A DNA stretch of 36,718 bases from Anaerolineales bacterium (GCA_020343875.1 CP070811.1:1522809-1559526), one strand, 5' to 3'; counted from the first letter of the stretch, positions 25,858 through 34,042 are shown. Numbers and translations: made by a program. The notes: generated from the sequence alone by a model not told the origin.

Positions 25858-27947
25858 TAGCTCACCACCTTTCTGCAGGCTTCCAGAATGCGACCTACGT
25901 TGGGGATGGCCAGGTCTTCCAGGACTTCTGCACGAGGCACCGGCACGTTGGCCGCTGCCACGCGCACCATAGGTGCATCCAGCCAATCGAAGGCCAGCTC
26001 GTTGACCTGGGCCATCACTTCGTTGATGAAGCTGGTGTTCTCATAAGATTCGGTCACGCCTACCAGGCGCCCGGTTTTCTTGACTGAGGTGATGACCGTG
26101 TCGATGTCCAGTGGCTTGAGGGTGCGCAAGTCGATCACCTCCACGTCAATGCCTTCTGCAGCCAGCACCTCGGCCGCTTCCAGGGCGCGCAGCACCATGC
26201 GTGAATAGGTCACCAGGGTCACATGTGCCCCCTCGCGCTTCACATCCGCCACGCCCAGGGGGATGATATACTCTTCCTCGGGCACCGGCCCTTTTTCTTT
26301 GTAGAGCATCTTGTGTTCGATGAACATGATGGGGTTGTCGTCACGGATGGCAGCCTTGAGCAGCCCTTTGGCATCGTAGGGCGTGGCCGGCATCACCACG
26401 TAAATGCCAGGAAAATGGGTCCACAGCGACTCCAGGCTTTGCGAGTGATGGGCAGCAATGGCTCGCCCGGCGCCTCCTTCGGTGCGGATGACCATGGGCA
26501 CGCTGGTTTTCCCGCCGAACATGTAGCGGTTCTTGGCACCTTGATTGGCGATCTGATCCATAGCCAGAGGCGTGAAGTCCACGTACATAATCTCTGCCAC
26601 AGGACGCATGCCGGCCATGGCTGCCCCTACCGCCGCTCCACCCACGGTGGCTTCGGAAATGGGCGTGTCGATTACCCGCCATTCGCCAAACTCTTCCCAC
26701 AGGCCACGGGTGGCGCCGTAAGCCCCGCCGTACAGCCCCACGTCCTCGCCAAAAATGAACACCCGATCGTCGCGCAGCATCTCTTCGCGCATGGCTTCCT
26801 GCAACGCCTGGGCGTAGGACATCACCCGCATGTCGGGATCTTCCCGCACCCGCTGGCGTAACTCTCGCTCGGCCTCGACCTGTGCCTGGGTGAACTTGGA
26901 GGGGGCGTATAAGTCGGTGTAGAGCTCATCGGTGCTGGGCTCGGGCGACGCTTCGCTGTACTCCATGGCTTGCCCGAGTTTGTCCTTCACCGAGCTATCC
27001 AATTCCTCGAATTCCGCCTCGCTCAGCAGTCCCACCGTTTGCATATTTTCTTTGAGCACGGTGATAGGATCGTGCTCTTTCCAGTCTGCCTCTTCCTCGC
27101 GGGTGCGGTAGGTGCGTGGGTCGGAGTGAGAATGGCCGTACCAGCGATAGGTCTTGGCTTCGATCAGGGTGGGGCCTTTGCCTTGACGAGCGCGTTCCAC
27201 CGCCTTTACCGTAGCGCCCCGCACCGCCAGCACATCCATGCCATCCACCACTTCTCCAGGGATCCCGTAAGCGCAGGCCCGGTCAGCGATGTCCGGTAGC
27301 TTGCTGGCTTGGGCCCAGGGGACGGACATAGCATACATGTTGTTTTCAACCACAAAAACCACGGGCAGATCCCAAAGGCTGGCCATGTTCAGCGCCTCGT
27401 GGAAGTTGCCGGTATTGGATGCGCCATCGCCGAAGAAACACAACACCACCCGATCCGTGCCCTGCAGCTTCTGAGCCAAAGCGGCCCCCACCGCCACCGG
27501 GATGTTGCCGCCAACGATGCCGGTGGCTCCCAGGTTGCCGTGAGCTACGTCGGCAATGTGCATCGAGCCACCCTTACCCTTGCAGTACCCTCCCGAGCGC
27601 CCCAGCACTTCGGCCATCATTTTGTTAAAGTGTTCTTGCTTAGCCTCGGGTGTCTTGGCCGCGCTGTCCCCGTGCGCGTGGCCGTGGCCGTGCCCGCGAT
27701 GGGTGCTGGTGATCAGGTCATCGTCCCGTAGGGCGCCCACAGCCCCTACGGCGACCGCTTCCTGGCCGGCGTAGAGGTGCGACGCGCCCTTGAGGACGGC
27801 TTTGCCTAATAGGATAGAAATATTATTTTCCAGGGCCCGAATCTCCATCACCTGGCGTAGATAGGCTATCAGCTCTTCCCTGGTAAGGGCTTGCTCTTCA
27901 ATTATGGCCGACACATTCTCGGCGCTAAGCGATGCAGTTGTTTCCAT
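25857..27947 (-). CDS. Fused E1 alpha-beta subunit of a pyruvate (2-oxo acid) dehydrogenase
   Basis: 696 residues. The alpha part (about 1-340) has the thiamine diphosphate motif [31 protein letters not shown] and [12 protein letters not shown] near the active site; the beta part (about 375-696) begins [36 protein letters not shown]. The two are usually separate genes. It decarboxylates the 2-oxo acid and passes the acyl group to the lipoyl arm of E2. GGAGG is nine bases before the ATG. It follows the deoR gene by 47 bases, likely one transcript. Pyruvate or acetoin are the likely substrates. Confidence 0.9.
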   Translation of the reverse strand: METTASLSAENVSAIIEEQALTREELIAYLRQVMEIRALENNISILLGKAVLKGASHLYAGQEAVAVGAVGALRDDDLITSTHRGHGHGHAHGDSAAKTPEAKQEHFNKMMAEVLGRSGGYCKGKGGSMHIADVAHGNLGATGIVGGNIPVAVGAALAQKLQGTDRVVLCFFGDGASNTGNFHEALNMASLWDLPVVFVVENNMYAMSVPWAQASKLPDIADRACAYGIPGEVVDGMDVLAVRGATVKAVERARQGKGPTLIEAKTYRWYGHSHSDPRTYRTREEEADWKEHDPITVLKENMQTVGLLSEAEFEELDSSVKDKLGQAMEYSEASPEPSTDELYTDLYAPSKFTQAQVEAERELRQRVREDPDMRVMSYAQALQEAMREEMLRDDRVFIFGEDVGLYGGAYGATRGLWEEFGEWRVIDTPISEATVGGAAVGAAMAGMRPVAEIMYVDFTPLAMDQIANQGAKNRYMFGGKTSVPMVIRTEGGAGRAIAAHHSQSLESLWTHFPGIYVVMPATPYDAKGLLKAAIRDDNPIMFIEHKMLYKEKGPVPEEEYIIPLGVADVKREGAHVTLVTYSRMVLRALEAAEVLAAEGIDVEVIDLRTLKPLDIDTVITSVKKTGRLVGVTESYENTSFINEVMAQVNELAFDWLDAPMVRVAAANVPVPRAEVLEDLAIPNVGRILEACRKVVS

Positions 27948-27994
27948 ATTGGGTATCCTCCGTTACTTGATGTGTTGGATGGCATGTGTGATGC

Positions 27995-28768
27995 TCATAC
28001 CAAGGTCACTTCCACGCCCCATGCACGTACTTGCTCCACCATGTCGGGGGGCGCGTGGACGTCGGTAATGACGCTGTCAACTTGGTCCAGGCCAGCGAAT
28101 GAAGCCAAGCCTATCTGGCCCCACTTGGTCGCGTCCAGCACCGCCATGACCTGGCGACACATGGCCACCAGGGGACGCTTGACGTCGGCCTCCTCGGCGC
28201 TGACATCGGTCAGGCCTTCGGGCAGGCTGATGCCGTGCGCGCCGAAGAACCCTTTTTGAATGTTGAACTTCCGTAACATCTCCAGGCCGTCGGTGCCGAC
28301 CAGCGATGCCGTATCCCGCCGCAAGATACCACCCACCGTCACCACCGTCACGCCTGGCGCATCCAGCATTTCATGAGCCACGGCAAGGCTATTGGTGATA
28401 ATGGTCAAATGGCGATGACTCTTGAGGTGCTGTGCGATAACCAGGGCCGTGCTGCTGCTGTCGAGGAAGATGGCATCCCCATCTGCAACCAGCGCCGCCC
28501 CGGCCTTGCCGATACGACTCTTTTCATGGACCTGCTGTTGGCGGCGGGATGCCAGGGATAAATCATATAAGCCGCGCGTAGCAGTCACTGCCCCACCGTG
28601 GGTACGTACGATCAGCTTGCGCTCGGCCAGCGCCTGCAAATCGGAGCGGATGGTCACTTCGGACACGCCGAAGTCGTGACTGAGCTCGACGACCGAGACC
28701 CTGCCATGTTGACTGACCTGCCTCAGGATCTCCTGTCGGCGTTCTTCGAGGTATAAGTCTCTGAGCAT
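27995..28768 (-). CDS. DeoR-family repressor of the E1-E2 operon
   Basis: 257 residues. N-terminal DeoR helix-turn-helix ([50 protein letters not shown]) and a C-terminal sugar-phosphate sensor domain with [20 protein letters not shown] and [18 protein letters not shown]. Regulators of this family bind sugar phosphates. It is the first gene of the pdh-type transcription unit, and its own promoter contains a long palindrome, so it probably represses itself and the dehydrogenase genes. The ligand is unknown. Confidence 0.9.
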   Translation of the reverse strand: MLRDLYLEERRQEILRQVSQHGRVSVVELSHDFGVSEVTIRSDLQALAERKLIVRTHGGAVTATRGLYDLSLASRRQQQVHEKSRIGKAGAALVADGDAIFLDSSSTALVIAQHLKSHRHLTIITNSLAVAHEMLDAPGVTVVTVGGILRRDTASLVGTDGLEMLRKFNIQKGFFGAHGISLPEGLTDVSAEEADVKRPLVAMCRQVMAVLDATKWGQIGLASFAGLDQVDSVITDVHAPPDMVEQVRAWGVEVTLV

Positions 28769-28805
28769 CTAAGACACTTGCCAATTTTGAATAGGGCACA
28801 GATCA

Positions 28806-28834
28806 ACACAGATCTTAATCCTGGAAATCTGTGT
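28806..28834. repeat. Inverted repeat in the deoR leader
   Basis: ACACAGAT (28806-28813) and ATCTGTGT (28827-28834). CACAGAT-type sequences are frequent dispersed intergenic repeats in bacterial genomes, so this may be a remnant of one. It lies in the untranslated leader of deoR. Confidence 0.5.
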
Positions 28835-28912
28835 GCGAAGCCTTCGTGAATCTGGGGCCTAGGAATAGTTACCAGACTTCGATTTCGAATTCTGGTTAGA
28901 TTCTTTTGATTA

Positions 28913-28946
28913 CTTTCATTTTATTCCCAAATGAAAGACTTGTCAA
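28913..28946 (-). promoter_or_regulatory. deoR-pdh promoter with embedded palindromic operator
   Basis: Minus strand: TTGACA (28946-28941), 17-base spacer, TAAAAT (28923-28918). CTTTCATTT (28937-28929 on the minus strand) and AAATGAAAG (28921-28913) form a 9+9 palindrome with a 7-base gap that covers part of the spacer and the whole -10 box, so a bound repressor would exclude polymerase. Confidence 0.85.
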
Positions 28947-28987
28947 GTTTTCAACCCTGTCGAGGGCAGGTGCGTGCTTTCTGATAC

Positions 28988-30439
28988 TTAGTGGTCGCTC
29001 TGAGCGTCAGGGTAGGCAGGCAGAGTAAAGCGCACGCTGGTACCTTTTCCTTCCAGGCTGTCAATGGAAACTGTACCGTCGTGGGCTTCGATGATGGAGC
29101 GGACGATGGAGAGTCCCAGGCCTGTTCCGGCGGGGCCTTCCTGGCGTGATCGGGCCTTGTCGACCCGGTAGAATCGGTCAAAGACGCGGGACAGATCATT
29201 GGCAGGTATGCCCTGGCCGGTATCGGTCACTGAAACGACAACCCCTTCCTTTCCTGGGCGGCCCAGAAGCGTGATGACGCCCCCTGGCGATGAGTATTTC
29301 AGGGCGTTATCCAAGAGGTTGTCTAGCACCTGGCGTAATTGCGGTGCCGAGGCTCTCACATCTGGGAGTTGGGGGGATATGTCCATGGTCAGGGTGATAC
29401 CAACGGATTGGGCCCGGGGGGAGAAAGCGGCCACCGACTCGGACAGAAGCAGTTGCAGGTCGAGCCGCTCCATTTTCCAGGTATCCAGCCCGGCCTCGGC
29501 GTCAGACAGGGCCAGCAAGTTGTCAATCAGGTGGTTTAGCCGATTGATCTCATCTTCTATTTCGAGCAGGAATCTATCGGTGATGGTCGGATCGTGGCGA
29601 GCGCCGCCATGCAGAGCCTCGATGCGCAGCTTGATGGTGGTCAATGGGGTGCGTAACTCGTGAGACGCGTTGGCCACAAAATCTCGTTGTTGGATTATCA
29701 TGTGCTGTAATCGCTCTGCCATGCGGTTGAAGGCCTGTCCGAGTCGTCCCAGCTCGTCGCTGCCATCGGTGCTGATGCGCTGATCCAGGTCACCCGCCGC
29801 CATACTCACGGCCGCCTGGCGCAGGGCTCGCACCGGTTCGAGGATTCCCTTGGCCAGCCACAGGCTGACCAGCACGGTGGCTATCACCACCACCAAGGAG
29901 GTGGCCAGCAGAGAGAGCCAGGTCTGGCGAATCTCCGCCCACATCTCTGTCGTGGGGATGGAGAGCTGAACAACCCCCAGCACATTGCCTTCATGAGCGA
30001 TGGGAGCGGCCACGTACAGTCGCTCGTCGCCGGTTATCGGGTCGGGCCGGATGTCGTGTTCTTCACGTTCGGTCAGGGCAGCTTGTACTTCGACTTGTTG
30101 CCACTGGTTGGGGATAGCGGCCGCATCCGCTTGTGTATCGTAAAGGGGGACTCCTTGGCTGTCCAAAAGGGTAAGTCGGCCTTCGGCGCTGGCGGCCAGG
30201 CGATCGATGTGAGGCTTCAGGTCATCCAGGGACAACTCGCCGCTGGTATATGCCTGTACTGGCTCTTCCAAGGCGTTGCTAAGAATAAAGGCGCGAAGCT
30301 CCTCCTCGTGTTCCAACTCCTCTACGATGCCGTCCTGCGCAATCCAGCCGTAGCGAATAACGAAGACACTCAGGCCGAAGGTCACCACAAGCAAGTAGGT
30401 TGCCAGCAGCCGTCCACGCAAGCCGATCAGCCTGCTCAT
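28988..30439 (-). CDS. Sensor histidine kinase (OmpR-family partner)
   Basis: 483 residues. TM1 (about 12-30), an extracytoplasmic sensor of about 150 residues, TM2 (about 170-195), HAMP (LAKGILEPVRALRQAAVSMAAGDL), phospho-acceptor His in FVANASHELRTPLTTIK, N box LRQVLDNLLDNALKYS, G boxes DTGQGIP and GTGLGLSIV. It would signal to the response regulator encoded before it; start overlaps that stop in ATGA. The signal is unknown; a nearby candidate target is the phased TTAA promoter at 32323-32387. Confidence 0.93.
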   Translation of the reverse strand: MSRLIGLRGRLLATYLLVVTFGLSVFVIRYGWIAQDGIVEELEHEEELRAFILSNALEEPVQAYTSGELSLDDLKPHIDRLAASAEGRLTLLDSQGVPLYDTQADAAAIPNQWQQVEVQAALTEREEHDIRPDPITGDERLYVAAPIAHEGNVLGVVQLSIPTTEMWAEIRQTWLSLLATSLVVVIATVLVSLWLAKGILEPVRALRQAAVSMAAGDLDQRISTDGSDELGRLGQAFNRMAERLQHMIIQQRDFVANASHELRTPLTTIKLRIEALHGGARHDPTITDRFLLEIEDEINRLNHLIDNLLALSDAEAGLDTWKMERLDLQLLLSESVAAFSPRAQSVGITLTMDISPQLPDVRASAPQLRQVLDNLLDNALKYSSPGGVITLLGRPGKEGVVVSVTDTGQGIPANDLSRVFDRFYRVDKARSRQEGPAGTGLGLSIVRSIIEAHDGTVSIDSLEGKGTSVRFTLPAYPDAQSDH

Positions 30440-31140
30440 TTCAGCTCCTCCGGCTTAGCGAATCGATAGCCGACTCCTCGTACGGTCTGGATATAACGGG
30501 GCTGGCTGGGGGCCTCCTCGATCTTCTCCCGCACCCACCGAATATGTACGTCCAGGGTACGCGTGTCACCCAGCCAATCAACTCCCCACACCTGGTCCAG
30601 CAACTCAGCCCGGCTGACCACCATTCCGGCGTGAGCCATTAACGTATGCACCAGGTCATATTCTTTCTGCGTCAGCGTCAATTCCTGGTCTCGTTTGTAG
30701 ATCTTGTGAGCTGCTGCATCCAGACGGATAGCGCCGATTTGGATTTGCGGTGTGGCCTCAGAGGCTGTTTCAAAGCCAATCCGCCGGAATATCGCCCGCA
30801 CCCGGGCCAGCAACTCACGGAAGCTAAACGGCTTGGGCAAGTAGTCGTCGGCGCCTAGCTCGAGGCCGAGCACGCGGTCCAGCTCCTGGCCGCGGGCGGT
30901 GAGCATGATGATGGGCACGGTGCTCTCCTGGCGTATCTGGCGACACACTTCCCAGCCATCTATCCCCGGCAGCCAAATGTCCAGCACGATCAGATCAGGC
31001 CTCTCCCGGCGAGCGATTTCTAACGCCTGGTGACCGTCGTGCGCCACCACAACCTGAAAGCCCTCTTGGTTGAAACTGTATTCCAGGGATTCGGTGATGA
31101 GTGCCTCGTCATCAACGACCAGAATCTTCTTCTTGGGCAT
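30436..31140 (-). CDS. OmpR/PhoB-family response regulator
   Basis: 234 residues. Receiver domain with KILVVDDEAL, phospho-acceptor Asp in LIVLDIWLPGIDGW (D55 region) and MLTARGQELDRVLGLELGADDYLPKPFSFRELLARVRA, followed by an OmpR winged helix (LTLTQKEYDLVHTLM...HIRWVREKIE...RGVGYRFAKPEE). ATG at 31140 is preferred, with GGAG nine bases before it. A family of this kind binds direct repeats spaced by 11 bases, and such repeats occur at 32351-32387 upstream of a nearby gene. Confidence 0.94.
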   Translation of the reverse strand: MPKKKILVVDDEALITESLEYSFNQEGFQVVVAHDGHQALEIARRERPDLIVLDIWLPGIDGWEVCRQIRQESTVPIIMLTARGQELDRVLGLELGADDYLPKPFSFRELLARVRAIFRRIGFETASEATPQIQIGAIRLDAAAHKIYKRDQELTLTQKEYDLVHTLMAHAGMVVSRAELLDQVWGVDWLGDTRTLDVHIRWVREKIEEAPSQPRYIQTVRGVGYRFAKPEELK

Positions 31141-31210
31141 CCCGTCACGCTCCAGATATTCGCTGGCAGGTGGCACCTTGAGCGATGTGACCGGTACAAG
31201 AGACGCATTA

Positions 31211-31219
31211 ATTATAGCA
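31211..31219 (-). promoter_or_regulatory. Extended -10 promoter of the two-component pair
   Basis: TGCTATAAT on the minus strand (31219-31211), about 75 bases before the response regulator start; no clear -35, so an extended -10 type. Confidence 0.6.
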
Positions 31220-31304
31220 CAATTCTCGATAACTAGTACCCTACTGTACAGATTTTTGGAGGGTCAAATGCGCTGCCTGGGGTGGGGCACGTTTGCCGGT
31301 CAAA

Positions 31305-31438
31305 ACCAATGTGGCTGGGGCCTTGGTGGGTAGCTCAATCCTGCGGACCTTGGTGAGTTAGACGCCTGGCGATTGGCTAGCGGGGATGGGATGTCTCCCA
31401 GGAGGTTCTAACCCCTCTAGGCCAGCAACCACATTGGT
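31305..31438. repeat. Inverted repeat of about 134 bases
   Basis: ACCAATGTGG (31305-31314) and CCACATTGGT (31429-31438), with CTGG/CCAG pairs continuing after a small bulge. Part of the gene-free stretch 31220-31517. No open frame of note inside; origin unknown. Confidence 0.5.
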
Positions 31439-31449
31439 ACACACAAACT

Positions 31450-31487
31450 GAGGAGGGAGAGGCAGTCCAGTGGCCTCATCCCTCCTC
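31450..31487 (-). terminator. Hairpin downstream of the Asp-rich protein gene
   Basis: GAGGAGGGAGAGGC (31450-31463) pairs with GCCTCATCCCTCCTC (31473-31487) with one bulge; 30 bases beyond the minus-strand stop. The following T-rich run is weak (AGTTTGTGTG). Confidence 0.6.
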
Positions 31488-31517
31488 GAGCTACCGTGAT
31501 GGTTCCAGCCCTACGGC

Positions 31518-32273
31518 TTAGTCGTGATCACTACTATCGAGGCTATCATCACTGCTATCGTCGTGACTGTCGTCGCTGCTATGGCTGCTGTGGTCGTCGT
31601 CCGGGCTATCATCTCCCGAATTGTCATCCTGTTGGCTGTCATCGTCTACGAGATCGTCAGGGCTGTCGGAGTCATCGTCTTGATCGCCGTCGTCCTCATC
31701 GTCATCAGGGCTATCAACGTCGTTGCTATTATCGTCGTCCGGGCTGTCAACGTCATTGCTATTGTTATCGTCGGGGCTGTTTATGTCGCTGCCCTGATCA
31801 TCGCTGGGGCTGTCAGCGCCGTCATTCTGATTGTCGTCCGGGCTGTTTGCGTCGACACTATTGAGGTGATCAATCACATCCGTTGCGGTGTTTGTATCGT
31901 TACCGGGGCCGCTGGTGTCGGGGATAGTAACCGGTACGTAGTTTTGGTCACTGTCGTCTATATAATCACTATCGTCGTCACCCTCGTCTACCTGGGTTGG
32001 CTGTTGCACCTGATCAGGCGAAGTATCTTCTATCGGTTCGTTCTGGGTGCCCTCGCTAATGACAGGCTCTTGAATCTGATCATCTTCGAAGTCGATGGAG
32101 GGCATTTGAGTGCCTTCCGAGCTCTGAAAAGCACCGGTGGCTTTCTGGGTCATTTTCTTGACCGGGTAGAGGAACATGCCCGGTTTGCTCGAGGCAGCAG
32201 CCATGGTGATGCCGCTGCCCAGCAATAGCACGGTGAACATGGCGATACTGACCCTAACCAATAGTGAGCGCAT
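31518..32273 (-). CDS. Secreted Asp/Ser-rich low-complexity repeat protein
   Basis: 251 residues. A signal-like N-terminus (MRSLLVRVSIAMFTVLLLGSGITMAAA) is followed by SSKPGMFLYPVKKM, reminiscent of the DUF5667 type (PGxxLYPVKR), then a long Asp/Ser/Asn tail with repeats NSNDVDSPDDD and DDSHDDSSDDS, very acidic. The acidic repeats could bind calcium or cations outside the cell; this is a guess. The reverse strand is open over the same stretch because of the composition and is not taken as a gene. Expression is likely driven by the phased TTAA promoter at 32323-32387. Confidence 0.78.
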   Translation of the reverse strand: MRSLLVRVSIAMFTVLLLGSGITMAAASSKPGMFLYPVKKMTQKATGAFQSSEGTQMPSIDFEDDQIQEPVISEGTQNEPIEDTSPDQVQQPTQVDEGDDDSDYIDDSDQNYVPVTIPDTSGPGNDTNTATDVIDHLNSVDANSPDDNQNDGADSPSDDQGSDINSPDDNNSNDVDSPDDDNSNDVDSPDDDEDDGDQDDDSDSPDDLVDDDSQQDDNSGDDSPDDDHSSHSSDDSHDDSSDDSLDSSDHD

Positions 32274-32322
32274 ACTGTCTTCTCCTCTTGACTCTCTGAT
32301 GGGAATTGCTCGACACGATGGC

Positions 32323-32351
32323 AGTGTATCACATTTCGAGTTGTTGATGGT
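32323..32351 (-). promoter_or_regulatory. Activated promoter of the Asp-rich protein gene
   Basis: Minus strand TACACT (32328-32323) as -10; the position of the -35 box, 17 bases upstream, reads ACCATC or similar and is a poor match, as expected where an activator is needed. The operator below starts exactly there. Confidence 0.55.
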
Positions 32352-32387
32352 TAATCATTGTTTAAGCCAACCTTAAATTCATGTTAA
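32351..32387. promoter_or_regulatory. Four TTAA boxes phased at 11 bases (response-regulator operator)
   Basis: TTAA at 32351, 32362, 32373 and 32384, exactly one helical turn apart; the last two boxes are in TTAAATT and TTAAGCC. OmpR/PhoB-family regulators bind such tandem repeats (for example PhoP TTAACA repeats). The encoded response regulator (30436-31140) is the natural candidate. Confidence 0.72.
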
Positions 32388-32483
32388 GCCGAATGCTGTT
32401 CATGCTGTGCACAGGGCTATCGGCTCTTCTACCAGGTCTCTCAGCTTCAGATCGAGATGATAGTAAAAGAATTGCGAACCCCC

Positions 32484-32512
32484 TTGAAATTTTAGGATGA
32501 ATATGCTATATT
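32484..32512 (+). promoter_or_regulatory. Promoter of the SnoaL-like gene
   Basis: TTGAAA, 17-base spacer, TATATT with TGC before it (extended -10). It points to the interrupted SnoaL gene 90 bases downstream. Confidence 0.78.
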
Positions 32513-32602
32513 AAGTCGACTTTTCTTGAGGCATCCACAAATCTTCTTGGATCGACACTATTTGCTTGTCTCATGCCCTATTGCGGCGAGGAGGAAATCA
32601 CC

Positions 32603-33034
32603 ATGAAAGCGGATGCGACCACTGAAGATGCAGTGAAGGCTGTTCTGGACAAACTTTCCCAGAGTTACGCCACGCGAGACTTGGAAACGGTCCTGGCATC
32701 CTTCGCACCAGACCCAGATACAGTCATCTAGGGTACGGGAGCAGATGAAAAGCGTGTTGGACTGGCCGAGATACAAGCCCAGGTCGAACGAGACTGGTCT
32801 CAATCCGAGGTCGCAGCCATATCGTTCCGATGGACTTCAGTCTCGGCAGCCGGCTCGGTGGCTTGGGTGGCGACAGACAGCGCCTTCGATATACAGGCTG
32901 GGGGACAAAAGATGACTATTCCAGCACGAATCACTTGGGTATTGGAAAGGCGCGGCGACAAGTGGCTGATTGTGCAGGCGCATTTCTCCGTGCCCTTCGG
33001 TGAGCAGGCGGCGGGCGAGTCATTTCCAACATAG
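32603..33034 (+). pseudogene. SnoaL/NTF2-like protein interrupted by an in-frame TAG
   Basis: Reading from ATG 32603 (GAGGAGG upstream) gives 143 codons with a TAG as codon 43 (32729-32731). Up to there: MKADATTEDAVKAVLDKL...DLETVLASFAPDPDTVI; after it: GTGADEKRVGLAEIQAQVERDW and then ITWVLERRGDKWLIVQAHFS, a typical SnoaL/DUF4440 ending. The family frequently has Ile-Gly-Thr-Gly or a Tyr/Leu at the TAG position. Both parts are in one frame with no shift. Probably a nonsense mutation or sequencing error; amber readthrough is unlikely but testable. The promoter looks intact. Confidence 0.82.
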
Positions 33035-33106
33035 TCGCCAGTACGCTTCTCCGAAAAGGGTGCCATCCCTATAGAAGCATCATCACCTACTGCGTGCGTG
33101 GTGGGC

Positions 33107-33135
33107 TGTCCGCGCAAACCACATTTGCGCGGACA
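33107..33135. repeat. Perfect 12-base hairpin
   Basis: TGTCCGCGCAAA (33107-33118), loop ccaca, TTTGCGCGGACA (33124-33135). No T run follows. It could end the SnoaL transcript or be part of a small repeat; a second stem GGTGTG/CACACC is nearby (33168-33210). Confidence 0.75.
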
Positions 33136-33328
33136 CAACTACGGCATTGTCGGCCTTATCATCAGATGGGGTGTGCCGCACGGCGGGTGACTGTGGGGCG
33201 CCACACCAGATGTCACAACGGGGGTTAGCCGGCCTGCCTCAAACATGTGGGCAAAATCGCGACCAGGCCATCATGCCCCACCTTTGTGTGACAAGGGGAT
33301 CATGAGGTGGAAAAAGGAGATATATTCA

Positions 33329-34042
33329 ATGTCAGCAGAAGAGAGTTTGGCACAGCGAGCCTACACCAGCATTCTTGAACACTTTGTACAGACCGGACGG
33401 GCACCTCACTACACCGAGTTGGCCCACATCCTGGGGGTGAGTCCTGATGAAGCCCGGGATCTCCAGCGCGAGGCTGCGAAAGATGGCGTCGGCTGTTGGT
33501 TCGTCCAAGACACAGATTACATTGAGTCGTGGGCGCCGTTCTACAACGCTCCGACCCAATATCGGGTGACGGTGCAGGGCGAACAGAAATGGTATGGACA
33601 GTGAGGGCTGGAAGTGCTGGCCGTGCGCTGGCTCTTTCCCGGCACTGAGGTCCGCATCGATACGCGTTGCCTGGACTGCGGAGAGCCAATCCTCATCCGC
33701 ATGCGGGACGAGGAAATACTGGAAGTAGACCCACCCACGACGGTTGGCCATATGAACGTCCCGCTCCCCAAGGTTTATTCGGGGGAAGTCTCTGCCAGGT
33801 CTATGTGAAGCCAAATGAATCTCTTCCGGTCGGAAGAGCATGTTAAGAACTGGTCATCTTACAATGCCATCTCCGAGGAAGCCATAATGCCGCTAGCCAA
33901 CTGGGCGTTGGCCTTCAGTGGATCCATGGTTCGTGGCCGCCTGGGACCAGATATACTCTCACGGAGGAGCGAATACCTTTCCGAACTCCTCAGTGCGTTG
34001 CGGAAGTTGGGTAAGGAGGGTTCGTTCTGGCAGCCCGGGTAA
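33329..34042 (+). CDS. MerB-like (organomercurial lyase family) protein with two in-frame TGA codons, candidate double selenoprotein
   Basis: One reading frame of 237 residues from ATG 33329 (AAGGAGA upstream) to TAA, broken only by TGA at codon 92 (33602-33604) and codon 160 (33806-33808). It has an N-terminal helix-turn-helix-like part (HYTELAHILGVSPDEARDLQREA) and a MerB-like body: YRVTVQGEQKWYGQ-TGA-GLEVLAVRW aligns with MerB ..YAWCALDTLIF (catalytic Cys96; Asp99 here Glu), and SARSM-TGA-SQMNLFRSEEHVKNW aligns with MerB SFCCHVHFFASVPTAEDW (catalytic Cys159). So both TGAs stand at the catalytic cysteines. The second is followed by a SECIS-like hairpin. Selenocysteine is the favoured reading; a doubly broken pseudogene is the alternative. 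The substrate need not be organomercury. Confidence 0.72.
33613..33629 (+). promoter_or_regulatory. Weak SECIS-like hairpin after the first TGA
   Basis: AGTGC-TGGCCGT-GCGCT, five pairs (one G-U), starting nine bases after the first TGA; the loop has G as its second base. Much weaker than the second candidate. Confidence 0.35.
33821..33838 (+). promoter_or_regulatory. SECIS-like hairpin after the second TGA
   Basis: CTCTTCC-GGTC-GGAAGAG: seven perfect pairs with loop GGTC, beginning 12 bases after TGA 33806-33808. The E. coli fdhF SECIS upper stem also starts 11 bases after its UGA and has GGUC in its loop. The codons here also encode the conserved LFRSEE, so the pairing may partly be a protein-sequence effect. 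Confidence 0.65.

Noticed and set aside
31524..32228. Plus-strand frame of 234 codons opposite the Asp-rich protein
   Set aside because: It is the mirror of a repetitive GAC/TCG-type sequence, giving only Val/Ile/Ala strings, and has no ribosome site; the minus-strand frame has a signal peptide and promoter.
32603..33034. Pyrrolysine at the TAG of the SnoaL-like gene
   Set aside because: No pyl genes are in view, the protein is not of a family using pyrrolysine, and a single nonsense change is simpler.
33245..34042. Organism-wide reading of TGA as an amino acid
   Set aside because: Many sound genes in the window (for example lysX, lysY, cysO, sufC, sufD) end in TGA at the expected place, so TGA is a normal stop here.
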